Source of the DNA: AP-15 sp963724435
Lineage (GTDB): Bacteria > Pseudomonadota > Alphaproteobacteria > ATCC43930 > CGMCC-115725
Direction of reading: 5' to 3'
Assembly: GCA_963724435.1 (NCBI GenBank)
Contig: CAVRUN010000001.1
Location: 248,001 to 312,000, forward strand
DNA length: 64,000 nt
Below the pieces are notes generated by a model that was not told the DNA's origin, did not search any database, and worked only from the letters and a program-made list of their open reading frames with translations. Each line of letters starts with the position of its first letter. Position 1 is the first letter of the stretch. A program made the translations under genes and the position numbers. Positions 1 through 8,677 of this stretch are shown here, one piece after another.

Positions 1-1
1 A

Positions 2-379
2 AAGGGCATGCCGGCCGAATTTGCCGCCGGCGATGTTGCCTGGTTCCCGATAGACGGCAACCGCTCCTGCGTGATGTCGTGTCAGCACGGCCGGCCGATG
101 GGCCGGTTCGCCGGTCATAACGTTGTCTGCGACCTCCTCGGCTTGCCGATGCTGCCGCTAACGATCGACTGGTATACGACGATTCTCGATCTTGGGCCGT
201 GGGGCGCGGTTTGCACCGCCGGCTGGGACCGCCATGTCGCGACCACCGCAGAGTCCGCCAAGCGCACCAAAATGATCATCAACCGCGAGCGGATCTACCC
301 GCCGCGTTCAGGTGACCGCCGCGAAATCTTCGATGCCGCCGCACCAGTCGTGCAAGCGCCGCCGGCGTTCTTTCATTGA
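2..379 (+). CDS. NAD(P)/FAD-dependent oxidoreductase (NDH-2-like), C-terminal part
   Basis: Only the last ~125 residues are present; the frame is open to the left window edge, so the real start lies outside. The visible part has the C-terminal signature of type II NADH dehydrogenase-like flavoproteins: GRFAGHNVVCDLLG (the FAD-side helix after the second Rossmann fold), then LDLGPWGAV and a GWDR segment, ending near INRERIYPP. Family members transfer electrons from NAD(P)H to quinone at the inner face of the membrane. The catalytic Rossmann motifs are not in the window, so the exact subfamily cannot be set. The 88-bp gap to the next gene has no clear terminator. Confidence 0.72.
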   Translation, partial: KGMPAEFAAGDVAWFPIDGNRSCVMSCQHGRPMGRFAGHNVVCDLLGLPMLPLTIDWYTTILDLGPWGAVCTAGWDRHVATTAESAKRTKMIINRERIYPPRSGDRREIFDAAAPVVQAPPAFFH

Positions 380-467
380 GGCATTTGGGCCGCGACCAGG
401 CTTTGAGCAGAATTTCCGAACTTTTCCAGCGTATTGATCTCGAATGCGATTTGCTTAGATCGCGGTC

Positions 468-1361
468 ATGACAGATGTCCCCACTTTCGCGATTCCGCCG
501 ACATTTCTCGGCGTTGCTCGTACCGATCCGACCGCCGCGATTTGCATTGCCGGCATTCCGTATGACCTCGGCACCTCGAACCGGCCTGGTGCGCGCTTTG
601 GGCCAGCGGCGATCCGTCAGGCGAGCCGAATGCTGGTCGATGGCGACCACCCGGCCAATGGCGTCGATCCGGCTAAGCTCGATCTCGCCGATATCGGCGA
701 TTTCCGACTTGCCCATGGCGACATTCTGGGCAGCCTCGCCAAGATCGAAGCACAGGCCACCCCAATAAAGCATCTGGCGGCGCTGGGCGGCGATCACACC
801 GTCACCTTGGGACTGCTGCGCGCATTGGCAAAGCGACGCGGGCCATTGGGACTCGTGCATTTCGACGCCCATGTCGACACCTGGCCCGATAGTTTTAGCT
901 TGGTCTGGGGACACGGCTCACCCTTCTACCACGCGATCGAAGAGGGGCTGATCGATCCCCACCACATGGTGCAGATCGGCATTCGTTCGCCGATGAGCCG
1001 CGAGGTGCGGGACTGGACCGTTGGCAAGGGCGTGACGATCCTGTTCGCCGAGGACGTTCATGAAACCGGCCCCGCCGCCGCTGCCGCTCGCATCCGCGAG
1101 GTGATCTGTGACATGCCGGTCTATCTGACCTTCGATGTCGACGCGCTTGACCCGGCCTTTGCTCCCGGCACCGGCACGCCCGAAATCGGCGGGCTCGCCA
1201 CTTGGCAAGTGCGGGCGATCCTGCGGCGCCTCTCTGGGCTCGATTTTGTCGGCATGGATGTCGTCGAGGTATCGCCGCCCTACGACACCGCGGAGATCAC
1301 CGCGCTTGCCGCCGCGACGATCGTCTGGGACTACATCGCGTTATTGGCGCCGCGCGGTTGA
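468..1361 (+). CDS. speB: Agmatinase-family ureohydrolase
   Basis: 297 residues, the normal length for the arginase/agmatinase/formiminoglutamase fold. All binuclear manganese motifs are present: GGDHT (residues 107-111), DAHVD (133-137) and TFDVDALDP (221-229), followed by PGTGTPE, which is typical of agmatinases. Expected reaction: hydrolysis of a guanidino group (agmatine to putrescine plus urea). The gene precedes an ornithine decarboxylase, so both may feed putrescine. Guanidinobutyrase or another ureohydrolase specificity cannot be excluded from sequence, because substrate choice depends on loop residues. ATG at 468 is the first in-frame start before the conserved N-terminus; the Shine-Dalgarno is weak. 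Confidence 0.85.
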   Translation: MTDVPTFAIPPTFLGVARTDPTAAICIAGIPYDLGTSNRPGARFGPAAIRQASRMLVDGDHPANGVDPAKLDLADIGDFRLAHGDILGSLAKIEAQATPIKHLAALGGDHTVTLGLLRALAKRRGPLGLVHFDAHVDTWPDSFSLVWGHGSPFYHAIEEGLIDPHHMVQIGIRSPMSREVRDWTVGKGVTILFAEDVHETGPAAAAARIREVICDMPVYLTFDVDALDPAFAPGTGTPEIGGLATWQVRAILRRLSGLDFVGMDVVEVSPPYDTAEITALAAATIVWDYIALLAPRG

Positions 1362-1439
1362 GGTATCCCACACGCTACTAGAAAATTGAAATAACTCCTT
1401 GCATCGACGGCGAAAAACGCCATTTTAGCGGCCTGACGC

Positions 1440-1720
1440 AAATCGCACGTGCCTAGGACCCCGTGCGTCGGGGTGCTGCTACGACGTAACGCGTCTCTTT
1501 CGGTCGAGCCGGTCACCCGTGGGCCGGTGTCCTTAAGGGAACGGATATGGTCCGGCACGCAATGCGAAGTCCTCGCACGGTCTCCCGCATTTAATCGGGA
1601 GGCCTGCCGCCGCGGACGATTGAGCCGGCAAAACCGGCGTCCGCCGCGGCCCCTCACCCAAATCGGTCATCCCGCCGTCACCGCTTGTCGCGGTCGGTGC
1701 AGATGTCGCCTCCTTACCGA
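1440..1720 (+). ncRNA. Structured 5' leader of ornithine decarboxylase (candidate speF-type RNA)
   Basis: The ~370 bp between the agmatinase and the decarboxylase hold no convincing gene but several good stems: ACCCCG/CGGGGT (1458-1474, 5-nt loop), CTCCCG/CGGGAG (1582-1601) and a long GC-rich arm around 1604-1650 with an inner GCCGG-CAAAA-CCGGC hairpin. Alphaproteobacterial ornithine decarboxylase genes are known to carry a long conserved leader (Rfam speF motif), and position, size and structure here fit. The identification is by context and structure, not by a covariance-model search. Expected role: polyamine-responsive control of the downstream gene. Confidence 0.5.
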
Positions 1721-1734
1721 TGGAGGGCTGTGCG

Positions 1735-2937
1735 ATGGCAAGAACCCGCCATGGCTTCAATCGTCCGCTCGCGGACCCGGCTCTGCCGGATGTCGATGCG
1801 TTGATCGCCGAGCTGCGGCCGAGTGATCCTTTGCTGTGCCTGCGTCCGGCGACGATCGCCACGGCGGCGCGACGTTTTGTCGGCGCCTTTCCGGGCGATG
1901 TTCTCTACGCGGTCAAATGTAACCCGGAGCCGAGCGTTCTGCGGGCATTGTGGGCCGGCGGTGTTCGTCATTTCGACTGCGCCTCGCTCGCCGAAGTGAA
2001 GCTGGTGCGCGCGCTGTTGCCGGCCCCCGAGATCCACTTCATGCACCCGGTCAAGGCGCGCCCGGCGATCGCGGAGGCGTTCGACCGCTGGGGCGTGACC
2101 GACTTTGCGCTCGATAGCCTCGACGAACTGGCAAAGATCGTGCAGGAAACGGTGCAGCTTGGGCTGGTCGGCGACCCGCCGGCCTTGGGGTTGTTTGTGC
2201 GGTTGGCTTTGCCAAAGGGCGGCGCGGTCTACGATCTCTCCGGCAAATTCGGCGCATCGCCCGAAGAGGCCGCCGCTTTATTGCGCGCCGCCCGGCCGCA
2301 CGCCGCCCGCCTCGGCGTGACCTTTCATGTCGGCTCGCAATGCCTTGATCCCGCCGCCTATGCGCGCGCAATGGCATTGGCCGCACAGATGATCGCCGCA
2401 GCCGATGTCCCGGTCGAGATCGTCGATGTCGGCGGCGGTTTTCCAGTCAGCTATCCCGACATGACGCCGCCGCCGCTTGCCGATTTCATCGCTGCGATCG
2501 AGCGTGGTGCCTCGGCATTGCACGCAGGTGTGCGGCTGTGGGCCGAGCCCGGCCGCGCCTTGGTTGCTGGCGGCGGCTCAGTCGTGGCGCAAGTGCAACT
2601 GCGCCGCGGTAATGCCCTCTACGTCAATGACGGCGTCTACGGCAATTTGAGCGATGCCGGGGCGTTGGGCTTTCGCTTCCCGGCACGGCGCATCCGTGCC
2701 GGCGAAGCCGTTCGCGGCAAGGGTGAGCCCGCCGATTTCATCCTGTTCGGCCCAACCTGCGACAGCGCCGACCGGATGAACGGGCCGTTTCGGCTACCCG
2801 CCGATATGCGCGAGGGCGACTGGATCGAGCTGGGCCAGCTCGGCGCCTATGGCGGTTGCCTCGCCAGCCGGTTCAACGGCTTTGGCGGCGCCCAGCTGAT
2901 CGAAGTCGCCGACCCGCCAATGCTGCCCACCCCATAG
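1735..2937 (+). CDS. odc: Ornithine decarboxylase, fold-type III PLP enzyme
   Basis: 400 residues of the Orn/DAP/Arg decarboxylase-2 (alanine-racemase-like barrel) family. PLP lysine K61 lies in YAVKCNPE; HVGSQ (198-202), GGGFP (233-237) and EPGR (271-274) form the phosphate and cofactor site; C342 in FGPTCDS is the catalytic cysteine contributed across the dimer. Expected reaction: ornithine to putrescine in the cytoplasm; some alphaproteobacterial relatives also accept lysine. Start: an upstream in-frame ATG exists at 1720, but GGAGG at 1722-1726 sits 8 nt before ATG 1735, so 1735 is chosen. The structured leader suggests post-transcriptional control. Confidence 0.9.
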   Translation: MARTRHGFNRPLADPALPDVDALIAELRPSDPLLCLRPATIATAARRFVGAFPGDVLYAVKCNPEPSVLRALWAGGVRHFDCASLAEVKLVRALLPAPEIHFMHPVKARPAIAEAFDRWGVTDFALDSLDELAKIVQETVQLGLVGDPPALGLFVRLALPKGGAVYDLSGKFGASPEEAAALLRAARPHAARLGVTFHVGSQCLDPAAYARAMALAAQMIAAADVPVEIVDVGGGFPVSYPDMTPPPLADFIAAIERGASALHAGVRLWAEPGRALVAGGGSVVAQVQLRRGNALYVNDGVYGNLSDAGALGFRFPARRIRAGEAVRGKGEPADFILFGPTCDSADRMNGPFRLPADMREGDWIELGQLGAYGGCLASRFNGFGGAQLIEVADPPMLPTP

Positions 2938-3165
2938 CCGTCGCGTACACCATCTCCCAGACCCGTTCGATCGATAAAGGGTTGTGGGTCCGGACCGAGC
3001 ATGCCTCAGGCGCTGGCCGCTGCTCAGATTTTCGCGGAGGTCATCATGGTCTCGGCGTCGGCGTCCTCCTGACAAGGTGATCCGCGAGAAAGGCGTGGGC
3101 TTTTTCCTCCGCGTCGTTTTTCTCATCTCTCTTCTTCGATCTGTTTTGCTCTGTGGCGTCATTGC

Positions 3166-4155
3166 TCATTCGATGACTTCGTCGGTGCCGGCGAGGAGTA
3201 TTGGCGGCACGGTGAGGCCGAGCGCGCGTGCGGTCTTTAGATTGACGATGAGCTCGAAACGCGAGGGTAGCTCGACCGGGAGGTCCGCCGGTTTTGATCC
3301 TTTCAGGATCTTGCCGACCAGGCCGGCGATTTGGCGCCACGAGTCTTCCAGATTGGGCCCGTAGGACATCAGACCGCCGGCTTCCACATACGCCTTCCAG
3401 CCGAAGACGCTCGGCAGATGGTGCGAAAGGGCAAACTCAGCGATGCGGACGCGGCTGGCTGCCGTTACGCCATCCGGAAACGCATGAATCCCGTTGATAT
3501 TGGCATTCGCGACCGCGCTCAGCGCGGCATCGAGATCGGCGGTATTTTTCAATTCGAAGAGTTGCAGGCTCACGCCCAAGGCCCGGCCGGTGTCCTCCCA
3601 GGCGCGCCATTCGCTCCGCTCGCCGGGATGGCCGGATGCTCCCATGACCGCCACCCGCGAAATCGCAGGCGCCGCCTGCTTGAGTAGGGCGAGACGCTTG
3701 CCGACGAGTTCAGTGGCGAGAAAGGTCACTCCCGTCATGTTGCCTCCGGGACGGGCAAGACCGCCGACGAGCCCTGCCTGTACCGGGTCGCCGCTGAATC
3801 CGAATACTACTGGAGTACTCGCGGACACCGGCTTTGCGATCAAAGCTGCAACACCCGCCGCGACCAAAACGGCAACCTTCAATCGCACCAGTTCGGCTGC
3901 CATCTCGCGGAGGCCGGCTCGGTCCGACGCTGAACGATACTCGTAACGTATGTTTCGTCCTTCGACGTAGCCGAGATCGGCGAGCCCCCGGCGGAACGAG
4001 TCAAAAACCGCGGTCGGCGTTCCGATGTAAGGCCCGGATGCCGGCACCAGAAACCCGATCGTGGCGTCGCCGGTCGCCGGTTGCGCCCGCCCGGCGACGG
4101 GCGAGAGAGCGAGTGAAGCGAGAGAGCCAGCGAGAACCGCGCGGCGGCTGCTCAT
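3166..4155 (-). CDS. ABC transporter substrate-binding protein (ABC_sub_bind/TrpX family)
   Basis: 329 residues with a twin-arginine-like or Sec signal (SSRRAVLAGSLASLALSPVAGRA) and the family landmarks: IGFLVPASGP after the signal, FRRGLADLGYVEGRN, VFGFSGDPVQAGLV, LARPGGNMTGVT and a C-terminal NLKTARALGLTVPPILLAGTDEVIE. This periplasmic protein type is very abundant in soil alphaproteobacteria and often stands alone. No permease or ATPase gene lies nearby, so the ligand is unknown; a hydrophobic or aromatic acid is only a guess from the family. Confidence 0.88.
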   Translation of the reverse strand: MSSRRAVLAGSLASLALSPVAGRAQPATGDATIGFLVPASGPYIGTPTAVFDSFRRGLADLGYVEGRNIRYEYRSASDRAGLREMAAELVRLKVAVLVAAGVAALIAKPVSASTPVVFGFSGDPVQAGLVGGLARPGGNMTGVTFLATELVGKRLALLKQAAPAISRVAVMGASGHPGERSEWRAWEDTGRALGVSLQLFELKNTADLDAALSAVANANINGIHAFPDGVTAASRVRIAEFALSHHLPSVFGWKAYVEAGGLMSYGPNLEDSWRQIAGLVGKILKGSKPADLPVELPSRFELIVNLKTARALGLTVPPILLAGTDEVIE

Positions 4156-4388
4156 CGATTGACCTCTTCAGCGAAACCGTAGCGGGCCGAGAAGGCATGT
4201 TACCCGATATTCGCCGACTCCGGCAGCTTCGAGGCAAGGATCGCGGCTTTAATTAAGATGCTCGACTGTTCGCACGTCATAGATCACGCCCGTCACGGCG
4301 TAACTCGGGCATGGAACCGGTGCGCCCCGGTAAGACCCCGCAGTCTCCAGATCGGTGAAGCGGTCTAGGTCCTCCGAGGATCAGCAAG

Positions 4389-4470
4389 CGTGGGGCAGAA
4401 AAGCGAAGCGCCTTCCGCCACCACGTTGCGCATCGTGGCGACGGATTACGCTGCGCTCATCCGCCCCACG
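4389..4470. repeat. 82-bp intergenic palindromic repeat
   Basis: The element is bounded by a perfect 8-bp inverted repeat CGTGGGGC (4389-4396) / GCCCCACG (4463-4470) and carries internal stems such as CGCCACCACG/CATCGTGGCG. The text GGATTACGCTGCGCTCATCCG is the type of dispersed repeat common in Bradyrhizobium-like genomes. It lies 8 bp beyond the stop of the frameshifted hydrolase and fills the otherwise gene-free 4156-4477 interval. It could act as a transcription stop or mRNA 3' hairpin. Confidence 0.6.
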
Positions 4471-4477
4471 ACATTGC

Positions 4478-5240
4478 TTACTGGGCGGCGGCGCGCATTG
4501 GGACGTGCGCTTTTAGGAAGTCGCGGACGCGGGTGATCGTGCGCTGCCGCAAATCTTCCGGCTCGCGCCACGGGAACACCGTGATCTCGGCGTTGGGTGC
4601 CAGCGAGGCGACGTCTATCGAGGTCTGCAGCGGGTGCGACGGGGTGTCGTCTGGTAGCACCAGGATGGGTGTGCGGCAGTTCTTGATGAAATCGCGTGGC
4701 ACGCTGTAGAGAAAATCAGGCTGCTGCCGCCACAGGCTGTTGAAGTACTTCTCGGTGGTGTCCATCGACACTTCGGGCCGGCGGGCGCGGAAATCGGAAA
4801 GCCAATTATCGCGGCTGTGTCGGTACATGACCTCGGGGTCTTCCGGGCGATGCCCGACGCTCTGGCAGAAGACGGCGGCGACGACACGCTGCGGCGCCCG
4901 CTGCAAGAGCTTGCCGGCGAAGCAGCCGCCGATGCAGTAGCCCATGTAGAAGAACTCGCGGATGCCAAGATGGTCCATCAGTCCGAGCTGATCGTCGGCG
5001 AACGCGTCCCAGGCGTTCTCGGTCGGCACCGGGCCTGTCGAACTCGCCACCATTGGCGTTGCGCTGGTCCATCGTGATGCAGCGGAAGTCGTTTTTGAAT
5101 TCCTCCATCGCGTTGATCACTGCGTTCGGCCAATTGCTGACCCGCGAATTCAGTCCGCCTCCGGGGGTGACCAACAATGGGAAGCCGGAACCGGCCTCCT
5201 CGTAGCGGATACGGACATCGCCCTTTTGGTAAAACGGCAT
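4478..5240 (-). pseudogene. Alpha/beta hydrolase, single-base frameshift
   Basis: The N-terminal part (from ATG 5240; MPFYQKGDVRIRYEE...TMDQRNANGGE) and the C-terminal part (SSTGPVPTENAWDAFADDQLGLMDHLGI onward to 4478) lie in different frames and join at about 5041-5042, where one extra A (plus strand) breaks the reading frame. Removing one base gives a continuous ~250-residue alpha/beta hydrolase. The nucleophile-elbow region GYCIGG carries Cys where Ser is usual (G-Y-C-I-G-G), as in dienelactone-hydrolase-like or chloroperoxidase-related members. Either a recent pseudogene or a sequencing error. Codon use on both sides is like the neighbours. Confidence 0.8.
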
Positions 5241-5354
5241 GGCGTTCTCTCCTTGCTCAGTTGTGATGACCTGCGTCGGTGTGCGTCTTGAGCAGACGCC
5301 TGCGCATCAGAGCTTTCTAAGCCAAACCGGTCGGCTGCATCAATGCCGGCTGTA

Positions 5355-6107
5355 TCAATGAAAATAGCGGCCGGAATCGATCACCATGGTCTGGCCGGTC
5401 ATGGTTTCGGTGCGGCACATCGTGACCACCATGTCGGCGCAGTCGTCCTTGTCGGCAGCTCTTTTCAAGAGCGACGTGGCGGCGGAATTCTGGACCTGCT
5501 CGGGGCGAAGATTGGCGGTCGCCCGCGTGCCTTCCAATAATCCGGGCGCAACGCAATTGACCAATGTCTCGGGCGCCAAGGCCACCGCCATGCAGCGCGT
5601 CAGATGGATCAGCCCCGCCTTCGATACGGCGTAGGCGATCGACGAGCCGGTCGGCCCGACGCCCGACACCGATGAGATGTTGACGATGCGGCCACGGCCT
5701 TGGGCCTTCATAACCGGCGCCACCGCCTTGATCAGGCGCAGCGGGCCGGTCAGGTTGACGGCGATGATCTTGTCCCACACCTCGATCGTCAGACTATCGA
5801 GGTCGTTGAACGGGATCGCCTTGTTGTAGGCCGCGTCGTTGACGAGGATGTCGAGGCGACCAAACCGCTGGATCACCTCGCCAACCACTCGCTCTACGGC
5901 GGCATCATCGGTGATGTCGCAGGCGAAGGCTGCGGCGTTGATCTGATGCCGCGAGGTCAGCTCATCGGCCACGCTCTCCGCCTGATCACGGCTCTGGGCG
6001 TACATGACGGCAATGTTCACGCCCTCTTTCGCCAGCGCGTGACAGATACGCTGCCCGAGTCCGCCATTGCCGCCGGTCACCAGCGCGGTAGCGCCCCTAA
6101 GCTCCAT
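5355..6107 (-). CDS. SDR-family NAD(P)-dependent oxidoreductase
   Basis: 250 residues, a classical short-chain dehydrogenase. Cofactor loop TGGNGGLG (residues ~11-18), DI at ~65, the NDAA variant of NNAG, ISS (catalytic Ser region) and YAVSK (catalytic Tyr/Lys), then the PG switch (CVAPGLLEGT). The acidic residue after beta-2 is replaced by a Y-A-Q-S stretch, which favours NADPH. Substrate unknown; similar proteins are annotated 3-oxoacyl-ACP reductase-like. Lies 114 bp upstream, on the same strand, of the frameshifted hydrolase, so the two may once have formed a catabolic unit. Confidence 0.88.
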   Translation of the reverse strand: MELRGATALVTGGNGGLGQRICHALAKEGVNIAVMYAQSRDQAESVADELTSRHQINAAAFACDITDDAAVERVVGEVIQRFGRLDILVNDAAYNKAIPFNDLDSLTIEVWDKIIAVNLTGPLRLIKAVAPVMKAQGRGRIVNISSVSGVGPTGSSIAYAVSKAGLIHLTRCMAVALAPETLVNCVAPGLLEGTRATANLRPEQVQNSAATSLLKRAADKDDCADMVVTMCRTETMTGQTMVIDSGRYFH

Positions 6108-6183
6108 GACTTCCTCCTGCGTGCCGGCGCGTCGTTGCGTTCCCGCGCCATCTTACGCGGCGGAGGACGATCACGCATTTACC

Positions 6184-6609
6184 TCATGAGCGGTGAATCG
6201 TTGCCGGCGTCCAGTTGGCGGCGCGGCGGGCCAGCCGGTCACCAGCTGCCTCGCCGTCGTGATCGACAGGATTGGCTTGCTGCGTAAAGGCCGCGCGGCT
6301 GTCGAGGCAATTCGTATTGATCACGGCGCGGGTACCCACAGAGGTCTCGCCGATAGCGCCGACATAGACACCACAGCGCTTGCAGATCAGGAACTCGGCG
6401 GTGCGTGTGCCAAAGCGATAGGGCTCGACCAGGGACCAGTCGGCAGCGTCGATATCGACCGAACCGTCGGGATCGCTGGTCGTGCGCGTATTATGGGCGC
6501 GGCAGAACGAACAGCCGCAGGCGCGGACCCGCGTTTCCGCGGGCGCCTGTGACAGCCGCAAGGTGAGCCGAAGATTGCCGCAGTGACAGCCGCCCCGATG
6601 TTCGCTCAT
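6184..6609 (-). CDS. GFA/CENP-V domain zinc-binding protein
   Basis: 141 residues with the zinc motifs of the glutathione-dependent formaldehyde-activating (GFA) fold: GGCHCGN near the N-terminus, CGCSFC at ~31-36 and CKRCGVY at ~76-82. The family is named for Gfa but most members are uncharacterised and are not proven formaldehyde-GSH adduct enzymes. ATG 6609 follows directly from good codon use. The C-terminal ~25 residues (rich in A, R and N) look poorly conserved. Confidence 0.85.
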   Translation of the reverse strand: MSEHRGGCHCGNLRLTLRLSQAPAETRVRACGCSFCRAHNTRTTSDPDGSVDIDAADWSLVEPYRFGTRTAEFLICKRCGVYVGAIGETSVGTRAVINTNCLDSRAAFTQQANPVDHDGEAAGDRLARRAANWTPATIHRS

Positions 6610-6650
6610 CCGCCGTTCGGCTTTGCCGAAATGAGGTGCCGCAAACCCGA

Positions 6651-7109
6651 TTATCTGCCGCAGCGCGGATAGGTGGCAGTCAGGCTTGTCGCTTGAGCCA
6701 CGGCGTAATCATGTAGCCCCTTGGTGTCGAGCGCACTGGCCATTTTCAGCATGTTGGCTGCCTGCTGGCACACCACCGTTGTCGGTGTCGCACCCTGCTT
6801 CAGAGCGATCTCGTTGGCGAGGCTCGTGTTCCAGGAATCGAATCGGCCCTGAGCGTCGCGGTAGCCCTCGCGGCGGAAATGATTGATCATGATTTTCTGG
6901 TAGCGGATGATGGCGTCCTTGTTGCGCGCCCGGAACATCCCGTAGACGGTATCGCGGCAAGCCGAGCTGACTACCATCAGGTTGGTCTGGAAGACGATTG
7001 CCTGTTCCGCCTCCTTATCCATGGCTGAGTAGCAGTTACCATCGGCGGCGACCGCAACCTGCAGCGAGGCCACAAGGCAAGCCGCCGCGGCGGCTAGAAT
7101 TTTCCTCAT
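6651..7109 (-). CDS. Secreted hypothetical protein
   Basis: 152 residues with a clean Sec signal peptide (MRKILAAAAACLVASLQVAVAA, cleavage after AVA-A). The mature part has four cysteines (in DGNCYS, SSACRD, VVCQQA and the C-terminal PRCGR), probably forming two disulfides, and a helical pattern. No family is recognised. Likely periplasmic. It has its own 5' region, about 270 bp from the divergent gene at 7382. Confidence 0.75.
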   Translation of the reverse strand: MRKILAAAAACLVASLQVAVAADGNCYSAMDKEAEQAIVFQTNLMVVSSACRDTVYGMFRARNKDAIIRYQKIMINHFRREGYRDAQGRFDSWNTSLANEIALKQGATPTTVVCQQAANMLKMASALDTKGLHDYAVAQATSLTATYPRCGR

Positions 7110-7381
7110 CGCATTCCCCCAAAATAAACAACTGCGACACCGGTCAGCTTACGCAATCGCCAAGCAGTTTCAAGAGAAACCATCATTGCTGAATGCGCCG
7201 AGCGGAATTCGCCAACAAAAAGCCGTAATCGACCCGCGCGAAAATCGACCGTAATCCAACTATTGATTGATTGCACGCGAGGAACACGGTCGGCCTGGCT
7301 GCAATTACAAATCATCGGAAGTATAAAGCCGGCGATTTGCAAATTTTCCTCAGACGAATGAGCGAGGCAGGAAACAAGACG

Positions 7382-8110
7382 ATGATCGCGTTGTTCACCG
7401 ATTTCGGCCTGACCGGGCCGTATACGGGCCAAGTCAAGGCCGTGCTGGCGCGCGAGGCGCCAGGGGTGCCGGTCGTCGATCTATTTGCCGACCTGCCGCC
7501 AGGGGATCCCAAATCTGCCGCTTATCTGTTGGCGGCTTATGCCGTGTGGTTCGCGCCCCCAATCGTGCTGCTGGCCGTCATCGATCCCGGCGTCGGAAGC
7601 GCCCGACGCGCTATCGTTGTCGAGGCCGATGGTCGATTTTATGTCGGCCCGGAGAATGGGCTATTCGAACCAGTATTGCGCCGCGCCGCTACTGCGCGAG
7701 CCTGGGAGATCGTGTGGCGGCCGGAGTTCCTGTCGCCGAGCTTTCACGGCCGTGACCTGTTTGCCCCGGTGGCGGCTAAGCTCGCTATTGGCGGCGCCGG
7801 TCCGGTGATCCTGCGGGAGGCCGAGATCAGCCGTATGCCCGACTGGCCGGACGATCTGCCCGCGATCGCCTATATCGACCATTTCGGCAACACGATGACC
7901 GGTATGCGTGCGGCGGTTCTGCCCGTCGGGACCCGACTTGCCGCGGGCGGTCATATCCTCGATCGGGTGCGTACTTTTTCCGATGTCCCGCCCGGCGCGG
8001 CGTTTTGGTACGAGAACGCCAACGGCCTCGCCGAGATCGCGGTCAATAGCGGACGCGCCAATGAAGTTCTCGGGCTCGAGATCGGTTCACCGGTTAGCAT
8101 CATCCCGTAA
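7382..8110 (+). CDS. SAM hydroxide adenosyltransferase / SAM hydrolase family (DUF62)
   Basis: 242 residues. Family marks: LFTDFGLTGPYTGQVK at the N-terminus, the VIDPGVG segment at ~65-71, YVGPENGLF and SFHGRDLFAPVAA, plus HFGNTMT in the C-terminal barrel. Characterised relatives hydrolyse S-adenosyl-L-methionine to adenosine and methionine using water/hydroxide; the fluorinases and chlorinases are cousins. An upstream in-frame ATG (7358) and a longer reading frame exist, but AGGA at 7367-7370 points to ATG 7382 and the family start is MIALFTDFG-like. Confidence 0.9.
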   Translation: MIALFTDFGLTGPYTGQVKAVLAREAPGVPVVDLFADLPPGDPKSAAYLLAAYAVWFAPPIVLLAVIDPGVGSARRAIVVEADGRFYVGPENGLFEPVLRRAATARAWEIVWRPEFLSPSFHGRDLFAPVAAKLAIGGAGPVILREAEISRMPDWPDDLPAIAYIDHFGNTMTGMRAAVLPVGTRLAAGGHILDRVRTFSDVPPGAAFWYENANGLAEIAVNSGRANEVLGLEIGSPVSIIP

Positions 8111-8208
8111 CCTGTGATTGCGGCTCGTTAGCGGGCGAGGCCGAATGACGACCGCACCGTCCGCCTGCTAGGATCGAGAACAGCAACGGCGGGCGTTCGG
8201 GAGGAGCG

Positions 8209-8676
8209 ATGGCGGGTTTGTATTTCGAGGAGTTCACCGAAGGTCAGGTGTTCGAGCACGCGATGAGCCGAACCGTGACCGAGATGGACAACGTCTTGTT
8301 CAGCACCTTGACGATGAACCCGCAGCCGCTCCACCTCGACGAGGAGTTCGCCAAAAAGACCGAATTCGGCCAGCGTCTCGTCAACAGCCTGTTCACCCTC
8401 GGCCTGGTGATCGGCATTAGCGTCGGCGAGACGACCCTCGGCACGACGATCGCCAATCTCGGCATGAGCGATGTGCGCTTTCCCAAGCCGGTGTTTCACG
8501 GCGATACGTTGCGGGTGCGGACGATCGTGCGTTCGAAGCGCAAGAGTCAGTCACGCCCCGATGCCGGCATCGTCGAATTCGAACACCTTGGGATCAACCA
8601 GCGCGGCGAGACGGTCGCGATCTGCCGTCGCGCAGGGCTGATGATGTGCCGACCGGCTGGGTCAACGGGAGGCTGA
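8209..8676 (+). CDS. MaoC-like hot-dog dehydratase
   Basis: 155 residues with a single MaoC/hot-dog domain (FEEFTEGQVFEH, then MNPQPLHLDEEFAKKTEFGQ, where the Asp/His pair of the hydratase 2 motif lies). Ends 1 bp before the CitE-like lyase, so the two are one operon. In related bacteria this MaoC-CitE pairing handles mesaconyl- or beta-methylmalyl-type C4/C5 CoA esters. A GGAGG ribosome site sits just before ATG 8209. Confidence 0.87.
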   Translation: MAGLYFEEFTEGQVFEHAMSRTVTEMDNVLFSTLTMNPQPLHLDEEFAKKTEFGQRLVNSLFTLGLVIGISVGETTLGTTIANLGMSDVRFPKPVFHGDTLRVRTIVRSKRKSQSRPDAGIVEFEHLGINQRGETVAICRRAGLMMCRPAGSTGG

Positions 8677-8677
8677 A

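Noticed and set aside
1449..1826. Plus-strand 125-codon frame overlapping the ODC leader
   Set aside because: Runs through stable hairpins, has no Shine-Dalgarno, and overlaps the decarboxylase start out of frame.
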